From assembly GCA_016703545.1 (NCBI GenBank), contig JADJBX010000003.1:248001-312000 (forward strand): a stretch of 64,000 nt of DNA, given 5' to 3'. Source of the stretch: Candidatus Amarobacillus elongatus (lineage in GTDB: Bacteria > Chloroflexota > Dehalococcoidia > Tepidiformales > Tepidiformaceae). Shown one piece after another: positions 45,221-55,014 of the stretch; positions within the stretch are counted from its first letter, which is position 1; every line of letters begins with the position of its first letter. Position numbers and translations under genes: made by a program. The notes under the pieces are model-generated. The model ran no database searches and was not told where the DNA came from. It worked only from the letters and a program-made list of their open reading frames with translations.

Positions 45221-46019
45221 CGAACTCGCGCTCTATCCCCGGCTCGCCTGGTCCCGCGTTCGCGGCCAGGTGGAGTACCGCCTGTCGTTCGTGCTGATGC
45301 TGGTCGGATACTTCGCCGCCACCGTCGCGGACTTCCTCGCGATCTGGGTCATCTTCCTGCATCTCCCGCTGCTGGCAGGCTGGACGCTCGGCGAGGTCGC
45401 CTTCCTGTACGGGACCTCCTACGTCTCCTTCAAGCTCGCCGACATGGTCGTCGGGCACCTCGACGTGTTGCCGACGCTGGTTCGGTCGGGGTCGCTCGAC
45501 ACGCTGCTGACGCGGCCGCTGGGGTCGCTCTTCCAGGTCATCACCATTGACTTCGGGCTGCGCCACGTGGGCGCCATCGCCCAGGCCGTGTGCGTGCTTG
45601 CCGTGGCCTGCGTCACGGCGGGGGTGCCATGGGACGCCGCGCGCGTGGCGATGATGCCGGTGACCATCCTCAGCGGGACGGTCATCTTCGCCTCCATCTG
45701 GGTGCTCGGCGCGAGCACCGTTTTCTGGACGATGGGCAACGGCCTCGAGGTGATGAACACGTTCACCTATGGCGGCAACCAGATGGCGAACTTCCCCATC
45801 AACATCTACGCCGGCTGGCTGCGCCGCCTCATCGCCTACGTCGTTCCGCTCGCGTTCGTGACCTACTTCCCCTCCCTCTACCTGCTCGCGAAGGAGGACC
45901 CGCTGGGCAGCCCCGGCATCCTCCGGTTCGCGTCCCCGCTCGTGGCCCTCGGGTGCGTCGCGGCTGCGCGCTTCGCGTGGGGTCAGGGAATTCGCCACTA
46001 CCAGAGCACCGGCAGCTGA
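45213..46019 (+). CDS. ABC-2 type permease, subunit 2
   Basis: 268 residues from GTG 45213, six helices. It parallels subunit 1: LALYPRLAWSRVRGQVEYR at the start, then GTSYVSFKLADMVVGHLD and LVRSGSLDTLLTRPLGSLFQ, matching the RSG-x-L-x-x-LL-x-RP signature of these permeases. The last helix ends near FAWGQGIRHYQ. Overlap with subunit 1 and a 21-base gap to the ATPase gene make a single exporter operon. Confidence 0.82.
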   Translation: MGSELALYPRLAWSRVRGQVEYRLSFVLMLVGYFAATVADFLAIWVIFLHLPLLAGWTLGEVAFLYGTSYVSFKLADMVVGHLDVLPTLVRSGSLDTLLTRPLGSLFQVITIDFGLRHVGAIAQAVCVLAVACVTAGVPWDAARVAMMPVTILSGTVIFASIWVLGASTVFWTMGNGLEVMNTFTYGGNQMANFPINIYAGWLRRLIAYVVPLAFVTYFPSLYLLAKEDPLGSPGILRFASPLVALGCVAAARFAWGQGIRHYQSTGS

Positions 46020-46040
46020 GCGCGCCAGCAGGAGAACGCC

Positions 46041-47051
46041 ATGGCCCTGATCGAGGTCGAGAATCTCAGTAAGCAGTTCCGCGTCGCGCGGAAGCCCGAG
46101 GGCGGCCGCGGCCGCCTGCGCCGCCTGCGCCGTGACTTCGCCGATGTGCATGCGGTCGACGGGGTCAGCTTCGCGGTCGAAGCGGGTGAGATGGTGGGCT
46201 ACATCGGCCCGAACGGCGCCGGCAAATCCACCACCATCAAGATGCTCACGGGGATTCTCGTGCCCTCGGGCGGGCGGCTGTCGGTCGCCGGGTTCGAGCC
46301 CTCGCGGCAGCGCCGGGAGCTGGCCCGGCAAATTGGCGTGGTCTTCGGGCAGCGCACCCAGCTCTGGTGGGACCTTCCCCTCGCCGACTCCTTCGACCTG
46401 TTGAAGCACATCTACCACGTGCCGATGGCGCGCTTCGCCGCGAACCTGGAACGCTGCGTCGAGCTGATGGAGATGGGCGAGTTTCTCCGCACGCCCGTGC
46501 GGCAGCTTTCGCTCGGCCAGCGCATGCGCGGCGAACTCACCGCCGCGCTCCTGCACGACCCCGCCATCCTCTACCTCGACGAACCGACGATCGGCCTCGA
46601 TGTCGTGGCGAAGGCGCGTATCCGGGCGTTCCTCACGGCCCTCAACCGCGACGCGGGCACCACCGTGCTCCTCACCACGCACGACATGGGCGACATCGAA
46701 CGGCTCTGCCGGCGCGTCATCATCATCGACCGCGGCGGCATCCTCTACGACGGCGCGCTCGATCCGCTCAAGGCCCGCTTCGCCATCGAGCGAACGCTCG
46801 TGGTCGATCTCGAGGAGCCCGCGCCCCCGCTGGAGGTGCCGTTCGCGATCGTGGAGCGCGTGGAAGGCCCGCGGCAGTGGCTTCGCTTCCAGCGCGAGCA
46901 GACGAGTGCCGCGGACCTCATCGCCGCGGTCGCCCGCGCCGCCCATATCGCCGACCTGCGCGTGGACGAGCCCTCGATCGAGGATGTGGTGCTGCGCATC
47001 TACGCCGGGGGCGCCGGGGAGAGGTTCAGTTCGACGCCATCGCCCGGCTGA
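46041..47051 (+). CDS. ABC exporter ATPase
   Basis: 336 residues. Walker A GPNGAGKSTTIKML near residue 56, a Q loop region VVFGQRTQLWWDLPL, signature LSLGQRMRGELTAAL near 155, Walker B ILYLDEPTIGLD near 178, and H-loop LTTHDMGDIERL. The C-terminal 80 residues form an accessory domain seen in ABC-2 exporter ATPases. It follows the two permeases. Its 3-prime end overlaps the convergent MFS gene by 26 bases. Confidence 0.93.
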   Translation: MALIEVENLSKQFRVARKPEGGRGRLRRLRRDFADVHAVDGVSFAVEAGEMVGYIGPNGAGKSTTIKMLTGILVPSGGRLSVAGFEPSRQRRELARQIGVVFGQRTQLWWDLPLADSFDLLKHIYHVPMARFAANLERCVELMEMGEFLRTPVRQLSLGQRMRGELTAALLHDPAILYLDEPTIGLDVVAKARIRAFLTALNRDAGTTVLLTTHDMGDIERLCRRVIIIDRGGILYDGALDPLKARFAIERTLVVDLEEPAPPLEVPFAIVERVEGPRQWLRFQREQTSAADLIAAVARAAHIADLRVDEPSIEDVVLRIYAGGAGERFSSTPSPG

Positions 47052-48300
47052 TGCGGTACTCGCGGACCGTGCGCGAGAACAGCAGGATGAGCACCGCCAG
47101 CAGCCCGGCCAGGCCGCTGAGCACGAGGGTGATGTTCGCCGGGCCGATCCAGTCGGACCCCGCGCCCGCATAGAGCGCCCCGAGCGGCGACAGGCCCATG
47201 TTCAGGCTGACGATGCTCGTCACGCGCCCACGGAGGTCGTCGGGAATGGAGAGCTGCAACAGCGTTTGGTTCGAGGTGAGGTAGATCATCTCGCAGAAGC
47301 CAGACAGCACGAGCATCGCGAGCGCGGGCACGAGGTGCGTCGAGAGCGCGAAACCGCACAACGAGAGGCTGAGGAAGAAGAGCGCGACCAGCTGGACGAC
47401 GCCGCGCCGGTCGATGGAATTCAGCGACGCCGCGAATAGCCCGCCGACGATGGCGCCGACGCCCACCGCGGAGAGCAGCAGCCCCAGCGTCAGTGAGCCC
47501 CCGTGGAAGACTTCCTTCGCGTAAATGGGCGGCAGCGCCGTGAACGTGGGAATGATGAGCAGCGGCAGGATCCAGCCCATCATCACGAACGTTCGCGTTT
47601 CCGCCGCACCTTTCACGTAGCGGATGCCCTCAGCGAGATTGCGAAGGAACGAGGGGGCCGCGCGCGTCCCGCCCCGTGGGGGGAACGCGATCGTGAGTCC
47701 GTTGAGCAGGATCAGCCCGTAAACGGCCGATTGCAGCAGGAAGTTCCCGCCCGGGCCCACCAGCGCGATGAGCAGGCCGCCGACCGCGGGCCCCACGGAC
47801 CGCATCAGCCCCCACCCCGTCTGCATCAGCGCGACCGCGTTCGGCGCGACGGGCCGAGGGACAAGCAGGAACACCGCCGCCTGCCGGAGGGGCTGGTCCA
47901 CCGCCGTCGCGATGCCGCTGCCGAAGGCGAAGGCGAAAAGCAGCCACAGATGCCGTTCGCCGCCCATGAGGAAGGCCCCCACGACGGCGCTGAGGATTGC
48001 CAGCCAGAGGTTGATCGCGATGATCAGCCGCCGCGGCGAGACGCGATCGACGGCCAGGCCGGCCCACGGCGCTGACCCGAGGGTCGCGAAGGAGCGGAAC
48101 AGGTTCACCGTACCGACGCTCGTCCCGCTGCCCGTGATGTCGTACGCGAGCCAGCTGACGGTCACCTGCTGAAGCCACTGCCCACCGTTTGCCAGCGTGG
48201 TCCCGAGCAGCAAACGGCGATAACCGCCGTACCGGAGCGCGGCGAAGGTGCCGGTATGCACCGGCAAAGCGGCGGCCGCCGCGGTGGCGTCGGCTGTCAT
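47026..48300 (-). CDS. MFS exporter (EntS/MFS_3-like)
   Basis: 424 residues, about twelve helices. The opening FAALRYGGYRRLLLGTTLANGGQWLQQ (cited as RYGGYRRLLLGTTLAN), AGLAVDRVSPRRLIIAINLWL (as AGLAVDRVSPRRLI) and the charged loop after helix 2 fit the MFS_3 group of drug or siderophore exporters. ATG 48300 is preferred over a GTG at 48318 because the first residues fit better; no clear Shine-Dalgarno. Substrate unknown. Confidence 0.8.
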   Translation of the reverse strand: MTADATAAAAALPVHTGTFAALRYGGYRRLLLGTTLANGGQWLQQVTVSWLAYDITGSGTSVGTVNLFRSFATLGSAPWAGLAVDRVSPRRLIIAINLWLAILSAVVGAFLMGGERHLWLLFAFAFGSGIATAVDQPLRQAAVFLLVPRPVAPNAVALMQTGWGLMRSVGPAVGGLLIALVGPGGNFLLQSAVYGLILLNGLTIAFPPRGGTRAAPSFLRNLAEGIRYVKGAAETRTFVMMGWILPLLIIPTFTALPPIYAKEVFHGGSLTLGLLLSAVGVGAIVGGLFAASLNSIDRRGVVQLVALFFLSLSLCGFALSTHLVPALAMLVLSGFCEMIYLTSNQTLLQLSIPDDLRGRVTSIVSLNMGLSPLGALYAGAGSDWIGPANITLVLSGLAGLLAVLILLFSRTVREYRISRAMASN

Positions 48301-48638
48301 GGAAGGGGCGCCGCCCACATGCTGCTTTCAGGGAGCGTGCGCGAGTGACCACTCATCGCCGTGCTCTATTCCGCCTGTGCCTTCGGTGCACGGCCGGCTG
48401 ATTTCAGTAGCCAGCGAGACTGCAGTCAAGAACGCCGGCACAGGGTTTAGACGGTAAAGACAGAATTTCAGGTTCGGGGGGACCCTAGAATGGAGCTCGG
48501 GGTTCTCCCCAGTGTGGTTCACAGCTTCGAAACGAGAGCGTGGTATCACCGGCTTGCCCTGATGCGCGCATGCCCGGCACGGGACAGTGATAACGCTCGG
48601 GCACTTCGCCCGTTTCAGTGGCGCAGGAGGCGCTGTAT
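48301..48638. other. Intergenic region upstream of ppdK
   Basis: 338 bases without a gene I can support. A possible minus-10 element TAGAAT lies near 48486-48491 and the last 20 bases contain the AGGAGG site of ppdK. I saw no riboswitch-like fold or repeat. The divergent MFS gene starts at the left edge. Confidence 0.5.
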
Positions 48639-51250
48639 ATGACCAGCAAATTCGTGTACCTCTTTCGCGAAGGCGACGCCTCGATGCGTGATCTGCTCGG
48701 TGGAAAGGGCGCCGGACTCGCGGAAATGACGCGCGCCGGAGCGCCCGTTCCCCCCGGGTTCACCATCACCACCGAAGCCTGCAACGCGTATTCGAGCACC
48801 GGGGAACTCCCGGCCGGTCTCTGGGACCAGGTGCTGGCCGGCGTGGCCGATATCGAACAGCAGACGGGGCGCACCTTCGGGGAGGCGCGCGAGCCGCTGC
48901 TCCTTTCCGTCCGTTCGGGCGCGAAGTTCTCGATGCCGGGCATGATGGACACCGTCCTCAACCTGGGCCTGAACGCGACCACACTCTCGGGCATGGCCGC
49001 CCTCACCGGCGACGACCGTTTCGCCGCGGACGCCTACCGCCGCTTCACACAGCTCTACGGCAAGATCGTTCTCGGCGTCCCGGGCGAGCGGTTTGAAGCG
49101 CTCCTTGACGCGCTCAAGGCGAACGGCAGCCGCCTCGACACCGACCTCTCGGCGGATGAACTACGCTCGCTGGCCGGGCAGTTCCGCGACGTCATCCGGC
49201 AGCAGGCGGGGGTTGAGTTCCCCGAGGATCCCCACGAGCAGCTGCGAAACGCCATCACGGCGGTCTTCCGTTCCTGGAATGGCCGTCGCGCGGTGGACTA
49301 CCGGCGGTTGAACAAGATCTCCGACACGCTGGGCACCGCCGTGAACGTCCAGGCGATGGTCTTCGGCAACCTTGGACCGACGAGCGCGACCGGCGTCGCC
49401 TTCAGCCGCAACCCGGCGACTGGCGAGGCGAAGCTGTACGGCGAGTACCTCGTGAACGCGCAGGGCGAGGACGTGGTCGCGGGCGTTCGCACGCCGCGCC
49501 CCCTCGCCGACCTGCAGGCCGAGATGCCCGAGGTGTACGGCCAGTTCGCCACGATCGCCAACCAGCTCGAACGTCACTACACCGACATGCAGGACATGGA
49601 GTTCACGGTCGAGCGCGGCCGGCTGTACATGCTGCAGACGCGCACCGGCAAGCGAACGGGTGCCGCGGCGGTGAAGATCGCCGTCGATCTCGCGAACGAA
49701 GGCATCATCGACCGCGCGACCGCGGTCAAGCGTGTGGAGCCCGCCGCTCTCGACCAGCTGTTTCACCCGGCCATCGATCCCGTTGCCCGCGCGCAGGCGC
49801 ACGTCCTCACGCGCGGCCTGCCCGCATCGCCGGGGGCCGCCACGGGACAGGTCGTCCTGGACCCCGATGCGGCGGAGAGCATGGCGCGCGCGGGCACGCC
49901 CGTCATCCTCGTACGCACCGAAACGGCCCCCGAGGACTTCCATGGCATGGTCGCGGCGCAGGCCGTGCTTACCGCCCGCGGCGGCATGACCTCGCACGCG
50001 GCGGTGGTCGCGCGGGGCATGGGCAAGCCGTGCGTCGCCGGCGCCGGGGACATCCGCGTCGACCTTGAAGCGGGGATGTTCAGCGTCAATGGCTCTCGCA
50101 TTCCGGCCGGTGCCTACATCACCGTCGATGGCACCACCGGCGAAGTGTTCGAAGGCCGCATCGAGACGACCGAGCCCGACCCCGGCCCCGATGTCACAAC
50201 CCTGATGAGCTGGGCCGACGAGTACCGCACGGTGGGGGTCCGTACGAACGCGGACACACCCACGGATGCGGCCGTCGCGCGGCGGTTCGGCGCCGAGGGC
50301 ATCGGCCTGTGCCGAACCGAGCACATGTTCTTCGAAGGCACGCGGATCGACGCCGTCCGCGAGATGATCGTCGCCGACACGGTGGAGGAACGGCGCCACG
50401 CACTGAACAAGATCGAGGAGTACCAGACCGCCGACTTCGCCGCGATCTTCCGTGCCATGGACGGCCTCCCGTCACCATTCGCACCCTCGACCCGCCGCTC
50501 CACGAGTTCCTCCCGCATCTCGACGAAGAGGTCGTCGCACTGGCGGAACAGATGGGCGTTCCGGCGGAGAAGCTGCGCGCGAAGGTGGAGCTTCTCCGCG
50601 AAGCGAACCCGATGCTCGGCTTCCGCGGTTGCCGGTTGGGCATCATCTACCCGGAGATCACGGAGATGCAGGCGCGGGCCATTTTCACCGCCGCGACCCA
50701 GTGCCGTGCGGAGGGCGTATCCGTCCACCCGGAAGTCATGATCCCGCTCGTGAACACGCCCGAGGAATTGCGGCGGCAGGCCGTCATCGTTCGCGCCGCG
50801 GCGACGGCCGCCGGGTTCGAGGGCTACACCGTCGGGACGATGATCGAAGTGCCGCGTGCCGCTCTCGTGGCGAACAAGATCGCCGAGATCGCGGAGTTCT
50901 TCTCCTTCGGCACGAACGACCTGACCCAGACCGCCATGGGCATCAGCCGGGACGATGCCGCGCACTTCATCCCCGCCTACATCGAGCAGAAGATCCTGGC
51001 CGATGACCCGTTCCAAACGCTGGACCAGGAGGGCGTGGGCGAGCTCATAAAAATCGCGACCGAACGCGGCCGTGCGACGCGCCCCGGCATGAAGATGGGC
51101 ATCTGCGGCGAGCACGGCGGCGACCCCGCGTCCATCGACTTCTGCGTGCGCGTGGGGCTGTCGTACGTCTCGTGCAGCCCCTACCGGGTGCCGGTGGCAC
51201 GGCTCGCTGCCGCCCAGGCCGCGCTCGAATCCTCGGAGCGCGACCGCTAA
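48639..51250 (+). CDS. ppdK: Pyruvate phosphate dikinase, frameshifted near 50471
   Basis: Interconverts pyruvate, ATP and phosphate with PEP, AMP and pyrophosphate. About 870 residues if repaired, the normal size. N-terminal ATP-grasp domain starts FVYLFREGDASMRDLLGGKG; the swivelling His domain has GGMTSHAAVVARGMGKPC near 448; the PEP domain has RTEHMFFEGTRI, then after the break TIRTLDPPLHEFLPH, GFRGCRLGIIYPEI, FSFGTNDLTQTA and GICGEHGGDP. One missing base at 50468-50473 (after RAMDGLP) explains the split. ATG 48639 has AGGAGG 9 bases upstream. Confidence 0.93.
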
Positions 51251-51281
51251 GGACCGCACTCCACAAGAAGGGCAAAACAGA

Positions 51282-51312
51282 ACAGGCCCGCGGCGACTCG
51301 CCGCGGGCCTGT
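51282..51312 (+). terminator. Hairpin between ppdK and the convergent hot-dog gene
   Basis: A 14-base-pair perfect stem (ACAGGCCCGCGGCG and its complement) around a 3-base loop lies 32 bases after the ppdK stop and 20 bases before the end of the opposing gene. No T tract, but position and stability fit a shared terminator. Confidence 0.6.
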
Positions 51313-51332
51313 GTCACGTCCGGGTGCGCCGG

Positions 51333-52217
51333 CTACTCAGCCCAGAGCGGGCTGCTGGCCTTCATGAAGCGAAGCAGCATTCGGTGCTCCGCGATGCGCT
51401 TTCCGCTGGTGTCGTCCGCGTACGTCTCGTACCAGAAGAACTCGGTCTTCGGGCTCTGTCCGACGGAGAGGATCTTGCCGTGGACCACGTAGGGCGTGTC
51501 CACGAGCAGCGGGCCGTTCACGTTGCGGATTTCGATCGCGCCGAAGAGGCCGACCACGCTGCCAATCGAGAGCCGCAGCGACCGGATCGCCTGCCCGTAG
51601 AGCAGCCCCACGTACCCCGCGGGCGTGACCACCGGGCCGCCCCACGGCGAATCCCCGGAGTACCAGTCCATCGGCTCCGTCATGATGTTGAGCCGCTCTT
51701 CCTGCTGCTTCTGCGAGTACACCACACCCGACTCGGGGATGATGTCGCCCGCGTGGAGCTTCTCGAGGATGCGGACGCCGGTGGCGTCGATCGCGTCCAT
51801 GTCCAGCCGCTGGAGCGCGGTGGGCTCGCCCGTGTTGCCGACGGCCATCGTGCCTTCGCACACGAGCATGCCGTCCTCGCGGTTCATCCATACATCCGTC
51901 TGCACGTCCTCGCCGCGCGGCGGAACCTTCATCCGCGCGCTCACAGGCTCGCGGTCGATCGTGGCATTGCGGAAGTACAGCGAGAGGCTTCCCGTCTCCC
52001 ACCATGCCCTGCCGAACGCCTTCGCCGCGAGCGGCGCGAAGAGGTCCATGTGGTTCGAACCCGCGACCGTACCGCCGCGGAAGCCCAGCTTCGTGGCCGT
52101 CGCCTGGTCGTGGATGCTGCCGGACGCGTTCTGGTTCGGGTTGGCCACGTTCCGGAAGGGGGTGGCGACAACCCCGGGCTCGAGTTGGGTCAGTTCGGTC
52201 CTGGTGGGAGAAGTCAT
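51333..52217 (-). CDS. Hot-dog fold (MaoC-like) protein
   Basis: 294 residues. NASGSIHDQATATKLGFRGG with VAGSNHMDLFAPL is the typical R-hydratase/MaoC helix and loop, although the usual His is in IHDQ. A second hot-dog half is suggested by the PVVTPAGYVGLLYGQ and VVHGKILSVGQSPKTEFFWY strands. A thioester hydratase or thioesterase-like role on an acyl-CoA is plausible. ATG 52217 has GAGG about 8 bases upstream. The window has no adjacent acyl-CoA dehydrogenase. Confidence 0.72.
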   Translation of the reverse strand: MTSPTRTELTQLEPGVVATPFRNVANPNQNASGSIHDQATATKLGFRGGTVAGSNHMDLFAPLAAKAFGRAWWETGSLSLYFRNATIDREPVSARMKVPPRGEDVQTDVWMNREDGMLVCEGTMAVGNTGEPTALQRLDMDAIDATGVRILEKLHAGDIIPESGVVYSQKQQEERLNIMTEPMDWYSGDSPWGGPVVTPAGYVGLLYGQAIRSLRLSIGSVVGLFGAIEIRNVNGPLLVDTPYVVHGKILSVGQSPKTEFFWYETYADDTSGKRIAEHRMLLRFMKASSPLWAE

Positions 52218-52242
52218 AACGGTACCTCGTTGTGGTGCTGAT

Positions 52243-53204
52243 TCAGGAAAGGCTTGCTGCAAAAGACTGCTCGCCCCACGGGCGGTTGTCCAGAGGGTCC
52301 GCGGACCATTCCTCAAGGTCCGACCCGGCGAGCGTGGCTTGAAGAGCGCCCACGAATTCGCGCGCGACGTCACCCGCGATCGGCGAAAGCACTGCTACGA
52401 TCTCCTGGTCGCATTCGAACCCGGGCACTTCGAAGGCGAGGAAGTCGTCCCGTTACGGGCGAACCGGAGCACGTAGTCGGGCACAAGGGCGATACACGGC
52501 TCGGACCACGCGTCGTTGAGGGCGCCCTCCACCATCGTGTGTTCGTAGCGGATTTCGGTGTCGTCGCCGGTCCGCGCCATCCACGCGTCCAGGGCGAGGC
52601 GCAGCTGGGTGCCCGCCGCCGGCACGGAGAGCGGCCACTCGCGCAGCAGCATCGCCCCATCGCGGCCGCGCAGACCTTCGCGGCGGCGAACGGCGAATAC
52701 GCCCCGGCTCGACCCGACGACGGTCGTCTCGAAGAGGCCCGCGGCGAACTCGGCTTCCGGCCCGATGAGGACGGCCACATCCGCCTGCCGCCCGACGATC
52801 GCGGTCGCGGCTTCGTTTGCTCGCCGCCCGTCCAGGAGCACCCGGAGGCCGGGCCGCCGCTTCACCATTGCCCGCGTGACACGGGGCAGCAGATTGGATG
52901 CGATCCCGGCCGGCGCGACCACGCGGAGCGTCTCGGGCCGGTTCACGGGGCGAGTGGTCATGTCGCCCTGCAGCCGCTGGAACTCGGCGACCGTGCGGCG
53001 CGCGAACACGAGGAACCGGCTGCCTGCGTCGGTGAGGCGCAGGACCCTCCCGCCGAAGGTCACGAGGTCCGCTCGCAACTCGGCCTCGATCGCTTTCACC
53101 TGGCTGTGGATCGTGCTGGAACTCGTGTACAGGGTCGCGGCCGCGGCGGCGTACGAACCCGTCTCCACGAGCGCGATGAACGACATCATGGCGTCGATGC
53201 GCAT
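52243..53204 (-). CDS. LysR-family regulator, one frameshift at 52450
   Basis: About 320 residues if repaired. HTH at residues 1-60 (MRIDAMMSFIALVETGSYAA, YTSSSTIHSQVKAIEAEL) and an effector domain. After VLRFARN the open frame turns; restoring a G/C in the 3-base run at 52449-52451 yields DDFLAFEVPGFECDQEIVAV and the C-terminal end at 52243. ATG 53204 has GGAGGGG 9 bases upstream; a GTG at 53243 is less likely. It lies 25 bases before the hot-dog gene on the same strand, but which genes it regulates is unknown. Confidence 0.75.
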
Positions 53205-53346
53205 TGGGTGCTGCCCCTCCGGGTTGTCCCCTCTGGTTGCCACCCCTGGCGGGAAGGCGGCACGGACGGATCTCGTCCCTTTGCCGACCGTGTCTACAGG
53301 GTTCGCCGGAACTCTAGAAGACGTATAAGACGATGAATAAGAAACG

Positions 53347-54300
53347 CTAATGCGAACTCGCGCGCATCGCTGCCGCCCGGCGTGGGCCAGGGCCGCTCAA
53401 CCGGGGCAAGCCTGCTCGCCATGCGCCGTCCATCACTGCGCCGCGGAAAGCCTCGGCGGCGGGCGTGAGGGCACCCGCGCGATATCCGAGATAGACCTGG
53501 AACTCGATCGGAAGCCCCGGCGCGCGAACGATGGCGAGACGGCCGGACGTGACGTCCTCGGCGCTCGCGGTCTCGCTGATGAGCGCGAGGCCGGTGCCCC
53601 GCCGGACGGCTTCGATCATGCCGTCGTAGTTCCCGATTTCGAGCACGACCTTGATCTCCACGCCGTGGCTCTCCGCCCAGTGCGCGAACAGCTCTGGCCC
53701 GCGGTAGGGCGGCGGGAGCAGTGCGAACGGGTACCGCGCCAGCTCCTCGGCACTCACCCGTCCGCGCGACGCGAGTTCGTGCCCCGCGGGGGCGACAACG
53801 TAGAGCCGCGACTCGAAGCATGGTTCGAACACGAACCGCGAGGAGCCGCTGGCGTCGGTGGTGAACACGAAGTCGACCTCGGCGCGCGCCAGTGCGGCCG
53901 CCGCCTGGTCGGTGGGGAGCACGCTCACCCGGACATGGATATCCGGCCGCGTGGTGCGAAGCTGGGCGAGAATGAGCGGGACATAATGCCGGGCGGAGGT
54001 TGGGGAGCAGCCAATAGAGACGGAATACGCGCCGGCATGGACGCGCTGTAACTCGCGCCGGACGTTCGTGGTCAGGGACTCCACGTCGCGGGCGTACTCA
54101 AGGAACAGCCCACCGGCTTCGGTGAGTTTGATCCGCCGCCCATTGCGTTCGAACAGGGTGACACCGAGTTCCCGTTCGAGCTGCCGGATCTGGAGGGAGA
54201 CGGCCGGCTGCGAGAGGCGCTGCTCCGAGGCGGCCTCGCTGAAGCTCTCGAGCTCGGCGGCGAGGCGGAAGCTGCGAATCTGGTCGAGGTTCACCGGCAT
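53347..54300 (-). CDS. LysR-family transcriptional regulator
   Basis: 317 residues. HTH: LDQIRSFRLAAELESFSEAA and LSQPAVSLQIRQLERELGVTLFERN, cited as LSQPAVSLQIRQLEREL with GVTLFERN, a textbook LysR reader. Effector domain with VSIGCSPTSARHYVPLIL near 100 and GLALISETASAEDV near 240. Inducer unknown. It follows infA on the same strand and precedes the first LysR gene by 142 bases. ATG at 54300; a GTG 12 bases upstream is an alternative. Confidence 0.86.
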   Translation of the reverse strand: MPVNLDQIRSFRLAAELESFSEAASEQRLSQPAVSLQIRQLERELGVTLFERNGRRIKLTEAGGLFLEYARDVESLTTNVRRELQRVHAGAYSVSIGCSPTSARHYVPLILAQLRTTRPDIHVRVSVLPTDQAAAALARAEVDFVFTTDASGSSRFVFEPCFESRLYVVAPAGHELASRGRVSAEELARYPFALLPPPYRGPELFAHWAESHGVEIKVVLEIGNYDGMIEAVRRGTGLALISETASAEDVTSGRLAIVRAPGLPIEFQVYLGYRAGALTPAAEAFRGAVMDGAWRAGLPRLSGPGPRRAAAMRASSH

Positions 54301-54439
54301 CCCATGGGCCACGAACGTGACGCGCGCATGGTGACACAGGGCGCCGCGGGCTGCACGGGTGGTCCCGCTCGAGCTCAGGGCGAACGAAAACAGCGCTGCG
54401 CCGGGGCGAGCGCGAGTACGGGCCGGGGCCGGACCGGGG

Positions 54440-54661
54440 CTACTTAAAGCGGAAGGTCAGGCGGCCGCGGGTCAGGTCGTAGGGAGAGAGCTCGACGAGG
54501 ACGCGGTCCCCGGGGAGAACCTTGATGTAGTGCTTGCGCATCTTGCCACTAATGTGCGCGAGCACTTCGTGGCCGTTGCCAAGTTCCACCTTGAACATGG
54601 CGCTCGGGAGCGCCTGGGTCACCAGTCCTTCGACTTCGATAACGTCGGTCTTCGTTGCCAT
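54440..54661 (-). CDS. infA: Translation initiation factor IF-1
   Basis: 73 residues, a single OB fold. MATKTDVIEVEGLVTQALPS, MFKVELGNGHEVLAHISGKMRKHYIKVLPGD (cited as KVELGNGHEVLAHISGKM) and PYDLTRGRLTFRFK match IF-1 closely. ATG 54661 with AGGAG 7 bases upstream; a GTG 6 bases earlier is unlikely. Here it is not next to ribosomal-protein genes as in many bacteria. Confidence 0.95.
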   Translation of the reverse strand: MATKTDVIEVEGLVTQALPSAMFKVELGNGHEVLAHISGKMRKHYIKVLPGDRVLVELSPYDLTRGRLTFRFK

Positions 54662-54948
54662 AACCACTCCTGGGTCTTGTGCCGGGTGTCCCCTGCCCTT
54701 ACATCTTCGGCGGGGCCGGCGGGTGCGAATACGGTCCGGTGGTCCGCCGTTGCCGACGGTTCGGACACCTGTACCTATCCTATCACGCGGGAAAAGCGTT
54801 TGCCGTACACATGTGCTACGGTAGTTCCAGAGCGCACGCGACGTATGCGTGCCGCCGGTGTTCCTCAGGCTCTGTGATGTGCGGTGGTTGAGGCGTTCCG
54901 GGACGGAAGATCACTCGCTCGCAACATTCACACCCTGGAGAAAGATTT
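54662..54948. other. Divergent intergenic region between infA and the DEAD-box gene
   Basis: 287 bases without a supported gene. It has an A+T-richer core near 54775-54840. On the minus strand TAGGAT near 54777-54782 is a possible minus-10 for infA, the same hexamer seen upstream of the rsh gene. The right side holds GGAG at 54937-54940, the possible ribosome site of the helicase. Confidence 0.45.
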
Positions 54949-55014
54949 CTGCTTACCCTGACCTCGCATACCTCGCGCCCGGCCAAGCCGGCGGCGCAGG
55001 CATCCTCGCACCCC